Source of the DNA: Chlamydiota bacterium
GTDB lineage: Bacteria; Chlamydiota; Chlamydiia; Chlamydiales; Rhabdochlamydiaceae
Reading direction: 5' to 3'
DNA: 7,766 nucleotides
NCBI GenBank assembly: GCA_027348355.1
Contig: DAIEPN010000154.1
Coordinates: 1 to 7,766 of the forward strand
Shown here: one piece after another, positions 1 through 7,635 of the stretch
Position numbering within the stretch: the stretch's first letter is position 1
Layout of the letters: each line of letters starts with the position of its first letter
Position numbers and translations under genes: made by a program
The notes under the pieces: generated by a model
The model's input: only the letters and a program-made list of their open reading frames with translations
Databases searched by the model: none
What the model was told of the DNA's origin: nothing

Positions 1-1153
1 AAAGATTTACCTCAAATCCAAATTTATCTTGGTAAAATCTGTTCTTCAAATTTCCTTTTCCCACCTGTCTCATCAAATCTAAAAGCCTCATCATGGGCTG
101 GGCCATACGCACGGTAAACCAAATCGTCACGCCACTACCCAAAAGTAAACAACCTAAAAAAAATAGAGAAAAACGATAGTATTCATCTCTGGCATTTATA
201 GAAAAAATTTGCGAACTGGGCACTTCAATTACAACAGAAAAATCAGTCTTTTCAATGGGAATGTTAATTCCAAACCTGGGAAGTTGTTGGAAAAAAAATC
301 GAGTCAAATATCCCTCAGTTTGAAAAATAGGGAATGTCGCATTTTTTTCTTTTTCGAGATCCTCTATTGAAGCCATTTGTATCTGTTCAAGGTCAAATTC
401 TGGATCCGTGGACATAAACAATTTATTCTTTTCTACAAGTGCAAGCTCAAAAGTATAGGGTAAATAGTCTAAAGCTACGCTCCTTTCCAAAAGACGCATG
501 GCAGGAACTCCGCTGACTAAGTAAGCTTGGGGTCCAATCTTATCTTTCTCATAAATTGCAATGCCGACAAAAAGTTCCTTTTCTCCAGTTGCAGGATCCA
601 TTTCTAAAAAAGCGGCTTGTCCCTTTTCTTCTACTAATTTTAAGTCTCCACTAAAAAAAATTTCCTTTCCAACACGGTTATCTCTACTTGAAACATAATA
701 AACAAATTGACCTGAAGCATCTTTCTTAATGAAATAAAGAGAGGAAAGATGTTGCTTTGCAGCAATATCTTTGAAAAAAGGGCAGTAAAATGGACAAGGC
801 TTTTCCTCTTTGAGAAGCTCTTCAAACACCGAGAACAAGTTCCAGGTTTGAAGGTTATGGGTCTGGGATTCAATAAAAAAATCAACTCCATTTTGATAAC
901 TTCTTCCAATCAAGCCGAGCTCTAATCCAAGTTCATTAAGCTTAGTACGATACAATCGATATAAGGTGACAGCATCGTATAAAAAAACGGGGGTCATGAT
1001 AAGTGTAACGCATAAAAAAAGAACCCGCGGACCCAACGAATCCTTCATTTTACGATATCTGTAAACAAGTCCTTTAGAAGGTTTCTTGGGTTCTGGACCT
1101 TCAGGTCTTGGATCTTTAGATTCAGCCTTGCCCTGGAATTGAGATTCTGCCAT
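1..1153 (-). CDS. rsbU: RsbU-type membrane sensor protein, N-terminal part (runs off left edge)
   Basis: An uninterrupted reading frame of 384 codons starts at the ATG at 1153 and continues past base 1, so the C-terminus is missing. Residues 1-40 are a charged, Pro/Lys-rich cytosolic tail. A hydrophobic segment at about 43-60 and a second at about 327-349 bracket a roughly 265-residue extracytoplasmic region resembling a Cache-type sensor, with Cys120 and Cys124 close together. Residues from about 350 look like a HAMP linker (QP at 352-353, GKGNL at 365-369, then a Phe-Gly-Phe-Glu stretch). An AGGA ribosome site at 1162-1165 lies 8 bases before the ATG. This topology next to eno matches the chlamydial RsbU protein, in which the HAMP is followed by a PP2C/SpoIIE-type phosphatase that acts on an anti-sigma-factor antagonist in a partner-switching pathway. 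The phosphatase lies outside the window, so a histidine kinase or diguanylate cyclase output cannot be excluded; the name rests on architecture and synteny. Confidence 0.72.
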   Translation of the reverse strand, partial: MAESQFQGKAESKDPRPEGPEPKKPSKGLVYRYRKMKDSLGPRVLFLCVTLIMTPVFLYDAVTLYRLYRTKLNELGLELGLIGRSYQNGVDFFIESQTHNLQTWNLFSVFEELLKEEKPCPFYCPFFKDIAAKQHLSSLYFIKKDASGQFVYYVSSRDNRVGKEIFFSGDLKLVEEKGQAAFLEMDPATGEKELFVGIAIYEKDKIGPQAYLVSGVPAMRLLERSVALDYLPYTFELALVEKNKLFMSTDPEFDLEQIQMASIEDLEKEKNATFPIFQTEGYLTRFFFQQLPRFGINIPIEKTDFSVVIEVPSSQIFSINARDEYYRFSLFFLGCLLLGSGVTIWFTVRMAQPMMRLLDLMRQVGKGNLKNRFYQDKFGFEVNL

Positions 1154-1186
1154 GATAGTAATCCTGCAAATAGTCAATTAATCTTT

Positions 1187-1216
1187 ATGATATCACGAGA
1201 GATCTCAAGTTTACAA
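1187..1216 (-). promoter_or_regulatory. Possible promoter of the RsbU-type sensor gene
   Basis: On the minus strand TTGTAA (1211-1216) and TATCAT (1187-1192) are separated by 18 bases, matching the sigma70 -35 and -10 consensus at 4 and 5 of 6 positions. The predicted start, near 1180, would give a leader of about 27 bases carrying the AGGA ribosome site at 1162-1165. The -10 element coincides with the chosen start codon of the divergent methyltransferase gene. The call is based only on consensus matching in AT-rich DNA. Confidence 0.35.
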
Positions 1217-1935
1217 CACCCGATCGTAAAACACTTTATCTCTTTGAGAAAAAGTAGATCTTACAGATATGAAAATCAAAGCGTCTGTATCGTTGGAAAT
1301 AAAATGATCGAAGAACTTTCTCATAAAAATATCTTTTCTACAATCCTAGTTGAGAAAGGCTTTGTGTATCCCTCTTCAATTCGCGCATCGCAAATTTTTT
1401 TTGTTACCCCAGAGATTTTAAAAAAGGTCAGCGGAGTAGAAAGTCCAGAGCAGATTATCGCCGAAATTCCTTTGCCAAAAGAAGATCCTTTAGAAAATAA
1501 ACAATTTCTTCTTGTGCTGGATCAAATCTCGGACCCGGGTAATTTAGGAACCCTACTTCGGAGCGCAAAAGCCTTTAACTGGGAAGGTGTATTTATTACC
1601 GAAAGTAGTTGTGACCCATTCAATGAAAAGGCCCTTCGCGCTGCTAAAGGCGCAACATTTGCACTACCGATGCGCCTTGGATCATGGCAGGATTTTGTAA
1701 CTATTGCTAAAAAAAATAACATGTACTGTTTTGTTGCTGACCCAAGAGGAAAGTCTTTTCAAAACATTTTGTTTGCCCCTCCTTTGGCTTTAATTTTATC
1801 CAACGAATCGCATGGAAGCTCACAAGAAGTGAAAAACTGTTGTATTCCTATATGTATTCCTATGGAGGGAGACATGGAATCTCTTAATGTGGGCATGGCA
1901 GGAAGTATTCTTCTTTACAACATGAAGAGGGGCGT

Positions 1936-1939
<4 letters not shown>
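1187..1939 (+). CDS. SpoU/TrmH-family (SPOUT) RNA 2'-O-methyltransferase
   Basis: A 250-residue protein expected to transfer a methyl group from S-adenosylmethionine to a ribose 2'-OH of rRNA or tRNA. All three SpoU motifs are present: motif 1 with Asn119, Gly121 and Arg125 (DPGNLGTLLRSAK), motif 2 with Asn206, Glu207 and Gly210 (LSNESHG), and motif 3 with Ser232-Leu233-Asn234 followed by the knot helix (ESLNVGMAGSILLYN). The first 90 or so residues (HPIVKHFISLRKSRSYR, then a VGNKMIEEL stretch) resemble the SpoU substrate-binding domain. The frame stays open upstream to a TTG at 1139, but those 16 extra residues would overlap the divergent sensor gene, so the ATG at 1187 is preferred even though it has no clear Shine-Dalgarno site. 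The stop overlaps the rsgA start as ATGA, which suggests translational coupling. The exact RNA target cannot be told from sequence; RlmB-like and mitochondrial MRM3-like members share these motifs. Confidence 0.9.
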
Positions 1940-4366
<2,427 letters not shown>

Positions 4367-4461
4367 GTAAATAGTAAAAAATCATGTTAATTGAAATTTT
4401 AATATAAAATAAATTAGCTTCTTCTTATAAGAAAAAAATGTAGTACCTTGGAGGAATTTCC

Positions 4462-4860
4462 ATGCGCCATACATTTTTCTTATTCGGAGAAGCTGAGAAA
4501 GGGGACTTTTGCACACCTCTTACTTGTAAATCCCTTCCCCAACTTGCTGATACTTTCGGGAATCCTCCTGAAGACAGTCTAGGAATTATCTACGGCGTAC
4601 AAGCTCTGCTCTATAAAAGAGACCTTATTTTTTTTCGTGTAAAGGAAGAGGGATATAGTATCCAAGACTATATGAGAGGGATTAAACTCTTACAGAATCA
4701 AAATGCCCTCCCCCCAGTTTCGGCGATATGCCTACCAGGGGTGGGAGATGTGGAAATTATTGAAGAAATCAGTCACGTATGCCAAATTCATAAAAGCTGT
4801 TTGATCATCAATCAAAAAGACTTATATGACTATTTAACGACACCTTATTTACTAAAATAA
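4462..4860 (+). CDS. Small protein of unknown function (132 residues)
   Basis: I do not recognise this protein. The start is well supported: GGAGGA at 4450-4455 ends 6 bases before the ATG, one of the best ribosome sites in the window. Predicted character is a soluble alpha/beta protein: a hydrophobic first strand (HTFFLFG), a strand around LIFFRV (55-60), a helix around YSIQDYMRGIKLL, and a last unit with a strand (AICLPGVG), helix (EIIEEIS) and strand (CLIINQ). It has no signal peptide, no transmembrane segment and five cysteines at most, not arranged as a metal site. A 95-base gap separates it from eno, so it may have its own promoter. Its last 16 bases overlap the convergent peroxiredoxin gene. 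I recall, without being able to check, that ahpC/tsa of Chlamydia trachomatis also neighbours a small conserved hypothetical gene, so this may be a chlamydia-restricted family. Real gene likely; function unknown. Confidence 0.85.
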   Translation: MRHTFFLFGEAEKGDFCTPLTCKSLPQLADTFGNPPEDSLGIIYGVQALLYKRDLIFFRVKEEGYSIQDYMRGIKLLQNQNALPPVSAICLPGVGDVEIIEEISHVCQIHKSCLIINQKDLYDYLTTPYLLK

Positions 4861-5429
4861 CTGACAAGGCCGTCTTGAGTTGGGATCATAGCCTTCTGTC
4901 CGGCCTTCCAATTCGCGGGACATACCTCTCCATGAGCATCAAAGAAAATGAGTGCATCTAAAAGGCGTAATGCTTCTTCCACAGATCTTCCAATCGGCAA
5001 ATCATTAACGAGTTGATGACGTACAATCCCTTGTTTATCAAGTAAGAATTGACCGCGGTAAGCAACACCGTCTTCTTCTTTCAAAACATTGTATTGTTTA
5101 GCAATGCTCTTTGTAAGGTCGGAAACAATCGGGTAGGTAACGCCCTGGATTCCCCCTTGATTTTTTGGAGTATTCACCCATGCAAAATGTGAGTAGCAGC
5201 TGTCAACAGAACATCCGACAACATGAGCATCTCTTTTTTCAAATTCTTCTAAACATTCTTGAAAAGCATGTAACTCCGTAGGGCAAACAAAAGTAAAATC
5301 CAATGGGTAAAAGAAGAAAAATACGTACTTTCCTTTTAAGTTCTGCAATGAAAAATTCTCTACAATTTCTCCATCTACAACCGCTTTAGCCACAAAATTT
5401 GGGGCTTGTTTTCCTATTAGATTATCCAT
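4845..5429 (-). CDS. ahpC: Typical 2-Cys peroxiredoxin (AhpC/TSA family)
   Basis: This thiol peroxidase reduces hydrogen peroxide and organic hydroperoxides, with a disulfide-linked dimer as intermediate that a thioredoxin-like partner must reduce. The catalytic PxxxTxxC motif is present with Pro42, Thr46 and peroxidatic Cys49 (FTFVCPTE); the conserved active-site arginine is probably Arg125 (YRGQFLLD). The resolving cysteine is Cys170 in GEVCPANW, so it is a typical 2-Cys enzyme. The 194-residue length is normal. A GGIQG sequence (92-96) sits where the GGLG motif of hyperoxidation-sensitive enzymes lies, and the C-terminus carries Tyr191-Phe192. The start is fixed by an AAGGAGA ribosome site (5436-5442), 6 bases from the ATG. 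It lies 21 bases downstream of the hydrolase gene on the same strand, so co-transcription is likely. No AhpF-type reductase is in the window. Its 3' end overlaps the convergent small gene by 16 bases. Confidence 0.96.
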   Translation of the reverse strand: MDNLIGKQAPNFVAKAVVDGEIVENFSLQNLKGKYVFFFFYPLDFTFVCPTELHAFQECLEEFEKRDAHVVGCSVDSCYSHFAWVNTPKNQGGIQGVTYPIVSDLTKSIAKQYNVLKEEDGVAYRGQFLLDKQGIVRHQLVNDLPIGRSVEEALRLLDALIFFDAHGEVCPANWKAGQKAMIPTQDGLVSYFSK

Positions 5430-5450
5430 AATTTTTCTCCTTAATAAATG

Positions 5451-6065
5451 TTATGCTTCGAGGAGCCAATCTTCTGCTCCAATCGTAGTTTCAGGACCGT
5501 GCCCTGGAAAGACCTTCGTATTTTTAGGCAAAGCCGAAAGTTTTCTAAGAGAATTCCTCATTTCCAAAGGATTCCCTGTTGGTAAATCAACTCGTCCCAT
5601 TGACCCTTGAAAAAGCGTATCTCCAGAAAAAAGAGCATTTTGCTTTTCTAAATAAAAACAAACACACCCTGGTGAATGGCCTGGGGTATAGATAACTCGA
5701 ACTTCAAGATTGCCTATAAAAATTTTTTGATAATCCGACAAATGTTCGATAGATTCAACCTTCTCCCAAGAGGTAAACATAGGCAGTTTATCACTGCCTG
5801 GGCGAATCACATTCCCTGCATCATTTGGATGAACCCAAACAGTAAGGCCATTTTTCTTACATAGGGCCGCATCAAGTATATGGTCCCAGTGAGAATGAGT
5901 AAGAAGAAGGGTATCCACAATAAGTGAATTTTTTCTTATACAGTTCGCGGCTTCGTTCCAGATCCCAAGAGGCGCATCGATAATTGCAGCTTTTTTTGTT
6001 TCTGTGCAGCCTAGTAAATATCCATTTGTAGATAAGGGGCCGCAGGGGAAACATTCTACAATCAT
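5451..6065 (-). CDS. Glyoxalase II-like metallo-beta-lactamase-fold hydrolase
   Basis: A 204-residue cytosolic metallohydrolase, probably acting on thioesters such as S-lactoylglutathione or related adducts. The metal site is complete: THSHWDH gives His57, His59, Asp61 and His62, followed by His130 (TPGHSPG), bridging Asp149 (SGDTLF) and His189 (PGHGPET). The GDTLFQGSMGR...LPTG block is characteristic of the short YcbL-like branch, which lacks the C-terminal substrate domain of classical GloB (about 250 residues); classical hydroxyacylglutathione hydrolase function is therefore not assured. A GGAGG ribosome site (6070-6074), 4 bases before the ATG, supports the start. The gene begins only 18 bases after the 3' end of the tRNA-Arg gene and is followed 21 bases later by the peroxiredoxin gene, suggesting a joint transcript devoted to reactive metabolite and peroxide removal. 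Confidence 0.93.
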   Translation of the reverse strand: MIVECFPCGPLSTNGYLLGCTETKKAAIIDAPLGIWNEAANCIRKNSLIVDTLLLTHSHWDHILDAALCKKNGLTVWVHPNDAGNVIRPGSDKLPMFTSWEKVESIEHLSDYQKIFIGNLEVRVIYTPGHSPGCVCFYLEKQNALFSGDTLFQGSMGRVDLPTGNPLEMRNSLRKLSALPKNTKVFPGHGPETTIGAEDWLLEA

Positions 6066-6083
6066 TGAACCTCCAAAGACAAG

Positions 6084-6157
6084 TGCACCGGAGAGGATTC
6101 GAACCTCTGACCTCTTGGTTCGTAGCCAAGTACTCTATCCAGCTGAGCTACCGGTGC
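6084..6157 (-). tRNA. tRNA-Arg, anticodon ACG
   Basis: On the minus strand a 74-base cloverleaf folds with a 7-pair acceptor stem (GCACCGG with CCGGTGC), a D arm GCTC...GAGT, an anticodon stem CTTGG/CCAAG around loop CTACGAA, and a T arm AGAGG/CCTCT around the loop TTCGAAT. The anticodon ACG (6121-6123) reads CGU and, after deamination of A34 to inosine, CGC and CGA. The discriminator base is A and the 3' CCA is not encoded, since CTTG follows, so a CCA-adding enzyme is required. Its 3' end is 18 bases from the start codon of the hydrolase gene. Confidence 0.98.
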
Positions 6158-6168
6158 CTAGCTTAATA

Positions 6169-6197
6169 AGCATAGGCTAAATAAGAGTTTATATCAA
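6169..6197 (-). promoter_or_regulatory. Sigma70-type promoter of the tRNA-Arg transcription unit
   Basis: On the minus strand TTGATA (6192-6197; 5 of 6 to consensus) and TATGCT (6169-6174; 4 of 6) are separated by exactly 17 bases. The -10 element ends 11 bases before the tRNA 5' end, placing transcription start only a few bases upstream of the mature tRNA, a usual geometry. A 7-base inverted repeat, ATAGGCT (6172-6178) and AGCCTAT (6197-6203), touches both elements. Confidence 0.6.
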
Positions 6198-6232
6198 GCC
6201 TATTCCCTGGTAATTGAGGGAAAAGGAAAACA

Positions 6233-6309
6233 TGAGTATCTTGACGGGCAAGCTTTCAAAAAATTATTGCACAGTCTCTTTATCTTTTCTTTGAATTAGC
6301 TGATACTCA
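6233..6309 (-). terminator. Long imperfect stem-loop, possible terminator of the 109-residue protein gene
   Basis: Bases 6233-6240 (TGAGTATC) pair perfectly with 6302-6309; inside, AGCT 6251-6254 pairs with 6298-6301 and TTCAAA 6255-6260 with 6290-6295, separated by a 10-base bulge, a 2-base bulge and a 29-base loop: 18 pairs in all. Read on the minus strand the stem is followed by TGTTTTCCTTTTCCC, an interrupted T-rich tract. It lies between the end of the upstream minus-strand gene and the tRNA promoter, where a terminator would be expected. The big loop and imperfect T tract make it a poor textbook terminator; a processed leader, a small RNA or chance pairing are alternatives. Confidence 0.3.
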
Positions 6310-6375
6310 CATCCGAAAACTATGTTAGTAAACTCTATCCTTCCTGTGTGAACAAGATTTCGAACTCTAAACCAG

Positions 6376-6393
6376 GGTCAAGTATGGTCAAGT
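6376..6393. repeat. Short tandem repeat across the stop codon of the 109-residue gene
   Basis: The 8-base word GGTCAAGT occurs at 6376-6383 and again at 6386-6393, a 10-base period. On the minus strand the downstream copy supplies the TGA stop (6378-6380) of the adjacent gene. Ten bases is not a multiple of three, so a duplication here would have shifted the frame. Confidence 0.8.
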
Positions 6394-6707
6394 CGATATT
6401 GATCAAGGTTTCGATTCAAAAATTCAGCAGATGCGGCTTGCTTTACATTCTCGGCAATATCGCGCATTGTAAAGTTACAGTCCTTCTCAGATGGGTGAAC
6501 GATCAATTCCCCTAAAACCACAACATCTCCTAGTTGGAATGTTTCATCGTAGGGAAGACGAATGGTTACGCTCTTATTTTCTCCGATAAAAAGATCTCCA
6601 TCTTCTACAATAGAATTTGTAACTTGGTCTTTTTTAACACCCAAAAAATGTACATCTCTTATTCTCGGTGAATTTAATGCTCCTGTTATACCTGCCATTA
6701 CATCCAT
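6378..6707 (-). CDS. Protein of unknown function (109 residues)
   Basis: I do not recognise this protein. Residues 1-75 look beta-rich, with alternating hydrophobic stretches (VHFLGV, VTIRLPY, DVVVLGELIV), and residues 80-108 look helical and charged (TMRDIAENVKQAASAEFL...). No signal peptide or membrane segment is evident. Codon use and composition resemble the neighbouring genes. The ATG at 6707 has only a weak purine-rich sequence before it; Met4 is an alternative start. It diverges from the PrmA-like gene across a shared AT-rich promoter region and lies upstream of the tRNA-hydrolase-peroxiredoxin unit on the same strand, but a separate promoter stands between them. The stop codon falls in a tandem repeat and may be secondary: without the extra 10 bases the frame would run a further 13 codons to a TAG at 6335-6337. 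Whether this is the full-length family form is unknown. Confidence 0.72.
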   Translation of the reverse strand: MDVMAGITGALNSPRIRDVHFLGVKKDQVTNSIVEDGDLFIGENKSVTIRLPYDETFQLGDVVVLGELIVHPSEKDCNFTMRDIAENVKQAASAEFLNRNLDQYRLDHT

Positions 6708-6728
6708 TTCTTACTTTTAAAAGAACTA

Positions 6729-6757
6729 TTTTTAATCCGGTTAATTTTAAAAATCAA
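6729..6757 (-). promoter_or_regulatory. Possible promoter of the 109-residue protein gene
   Basis: On the minus strand TTGATT (6752-6757) and TAAAAA (6729-6734) are 17 bases apart, each matching 4 of 6 consensus positions. The -10 ends 21 bases before the ATG at 6707, leaving a leader of about 14 bases. Surrounding DNA is extremely AT-rich, so chance matches are common. Confidence 0.4.
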
Positions 6758-6781
6758 AATTTATTAATTAAAAATTTCTGT

Positions 6782-6810
6782 TTGAATAAAGAGTTGAATT
6801 TTTATATAAT
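6782..6810 (+). promoter_or_regulatory. Sigma70-type promoter of the PrmA-like gene
   Basis: TTGAAT (6782-6787; 4 of 6) and a perfect TATAAT (6805-6810) are separated by exactly 17 bases. Transcription would begin near 6817, about 12 bases before the ATG at 6829, so the leader is very short; the only purine-rich stretch before the start is AAAAAGAA. This is the best promoter match in the window. Confidence 0.65.
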
Positions 6811-6828
6811 TTTAAATAAAAAGAATTT

Positions 6829-7635
6829 ATGTCTATTCTAACTCCGTACCACCATCTCTTTTCCGTAAAACTAGAAGCTTCCCTTTCCGAAGCTCGAAAA
6901 GAATTGAAAAAAAACGGTCTAAAAGAAATTTATACGGTTGAAGATAAGAGTCAAGGAATGCGCTTTCTAGGGGGCTATTCAACTTCGTCTAGCCCGCCAG
7001 AGAAACTTATACTAGTAGACTATGTTGAAACCTGTTCAACGATCGATTGGGAAGCTCAGGCAAGAGAATTCTCTCCTTATTACTTGGAAGGACTATTACA
7101 GATCCCTTTAGTTCATTTCGGAAAGAGCGAAGCCACTTTAAAATTGCTTCCCGGAGAAGGTTTTGGAGACCTGTCACATCCAACAACCGAAATGATGCTG
7201 TCTACACTAAGCACCAAAGTGGAAGATAAACTTGTCCTAGATATCGGCTGTGGAAACGGAATTTTAAGTTTTGCATCCTCCTATTTTGGGGCTAAAAAAA
7301 CATGGGGCATCGATATCGAAGAAAAAGCAATTGCGCTTGCAAATGAAAATCTAAATCTGAACCAGTTAGAAAATCTAGTACAGTTTTTTCACAATTCGGA
7401 ATATTGTACAAAGCCAGTTCCAGATGTTATTTTACTCAATATGATTTCTTCTGAACAAAAAATCGCTTGGAACAGCTTTCCTCATCTTCATGAGATTCCT
7501 TTAGAAATCATTACCTCAGGTATTTTGAAATCCCAAAAGGCCAATTATTTAGAGATTTGTAGTTTACATAATTGGGAGGTCGTAGAGGAAATAGAGAAAA
7601 ATGGATGGCTTACATTCGTTCTCTCTCAAACATAG
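6829..7635 (+). CDS. prmA: PrmA-like methyltransferase (ribosomal protein L11 methyltransferase family)
   Basis: A 268-residue class I SAM-dependent methyltransferase, likely to methylate lysines or the N-terminus of ribosomal protein L11. The family-specific substrate-side motif is visible as FGDLSHPTTEMM (112-123), corresponding to the FGTGxHPTT of PrmA. It is followed by the SAM-binding motif I LDIGCGNGILSFAS (137-150), an acidic motif II at Asp162 (GIDIEEKA), and a motif IV region DVILLNMISS (199-208), where PrmA usually has a NILA-type sequence. The N-terminal 100 residues would be the substrate-recognition domain but are divergent. At 268 residues it is a little shorter than the 293 of E. 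coli PrmA. The start follows a strong promoter with a very short leader and weak ribosome site. It diverges from the unknown 109-residue gene. The methyltransferase fold is certain; the L11 target is inferred from the HPTT motif, and other protein targets are possible. Confidence 0.85.
   Translation: MSILTPYHHLFSVKLEASLSEARKELKKNGLKEIYTVEDKSQGMRFLGGYSTSSSPPEKLILVDYVETCSTIDWEAQAREFSPYYLEGLLQIPLVHFGKSEATLKLLPGEGFGDLSHPTTEMMLSTLSTKVEDKLVLDIGCGNGILSFASSYFGAKKTWGIDIEEKAIALANENLNLNQLENLVQFFHNSEYCTKPVPDVILLNMISSEQKIAWNSFPHLHEIPLEIITSGILKSQKANYLEICSLHNWEVVEEIEKNGWLTFVLSQT

Noticed and set aside
640..909. An 89-codon minus-strand reading frame
   Set aside because: It lies wholly inside the RsbU-type sensor gene in a different frame; the sensor frame is continuous across it and has recognisable membrane and HAMP features.
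1139..1186. N-terminal extension of the SpoU methyltransferase from a TTG start
   Set aside because: The 16 extra residues show no family similarity and would overlap the divergent sensor start; homology-like sequence begins right after the ATG at 1187.
4422..4433. Perfect 12-base palindrome TTCTTATAAGAA before the 132-residue gene
   Set aside because: It could be an operator, or fold as a 4-pair hairpin, but it is short, AT-only apart from one G/C pair, has no T tract behind it on the plus strand and no aligned -35 element. Chance is likely in this composition.
5676..6129. Reading frames at 5676-5864 (plus) and 5872-6129 (minus)
   Set aside because: Both overlap the hydrolase gene in other frames, the second also running through the tRNA gene; the hydrolase has a complete metal site and a good ribosome site.
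6203..6222. Six-pair hairpin TTCCCT/AGGGAA near the tRNA promoter
   Set aside because: Followed by A-rich sequence on the plus strand and by promoter sequence on the minus strand, so it is not a terminator; too small to claim otherwise.
6232..6294. Twenty-codon plus-strand frame beginning MSILT, with AAGGA 4 bases before the ATG
   Set aside because: It resembles a leader peptide and shares its first five residues with the PrmA-like protein, but it lies within the inverted repeat, has no attenuator arrangement before a plus-strand gene and is too short to support.
6378..6380. TGA as a selenocysteine or readthrough codon in the 109-residue gene
   Set aside because: No redox-family context and no convincing SECIS-type hairpin directly after the TGA; the tandem repeat explains the stop more simply.
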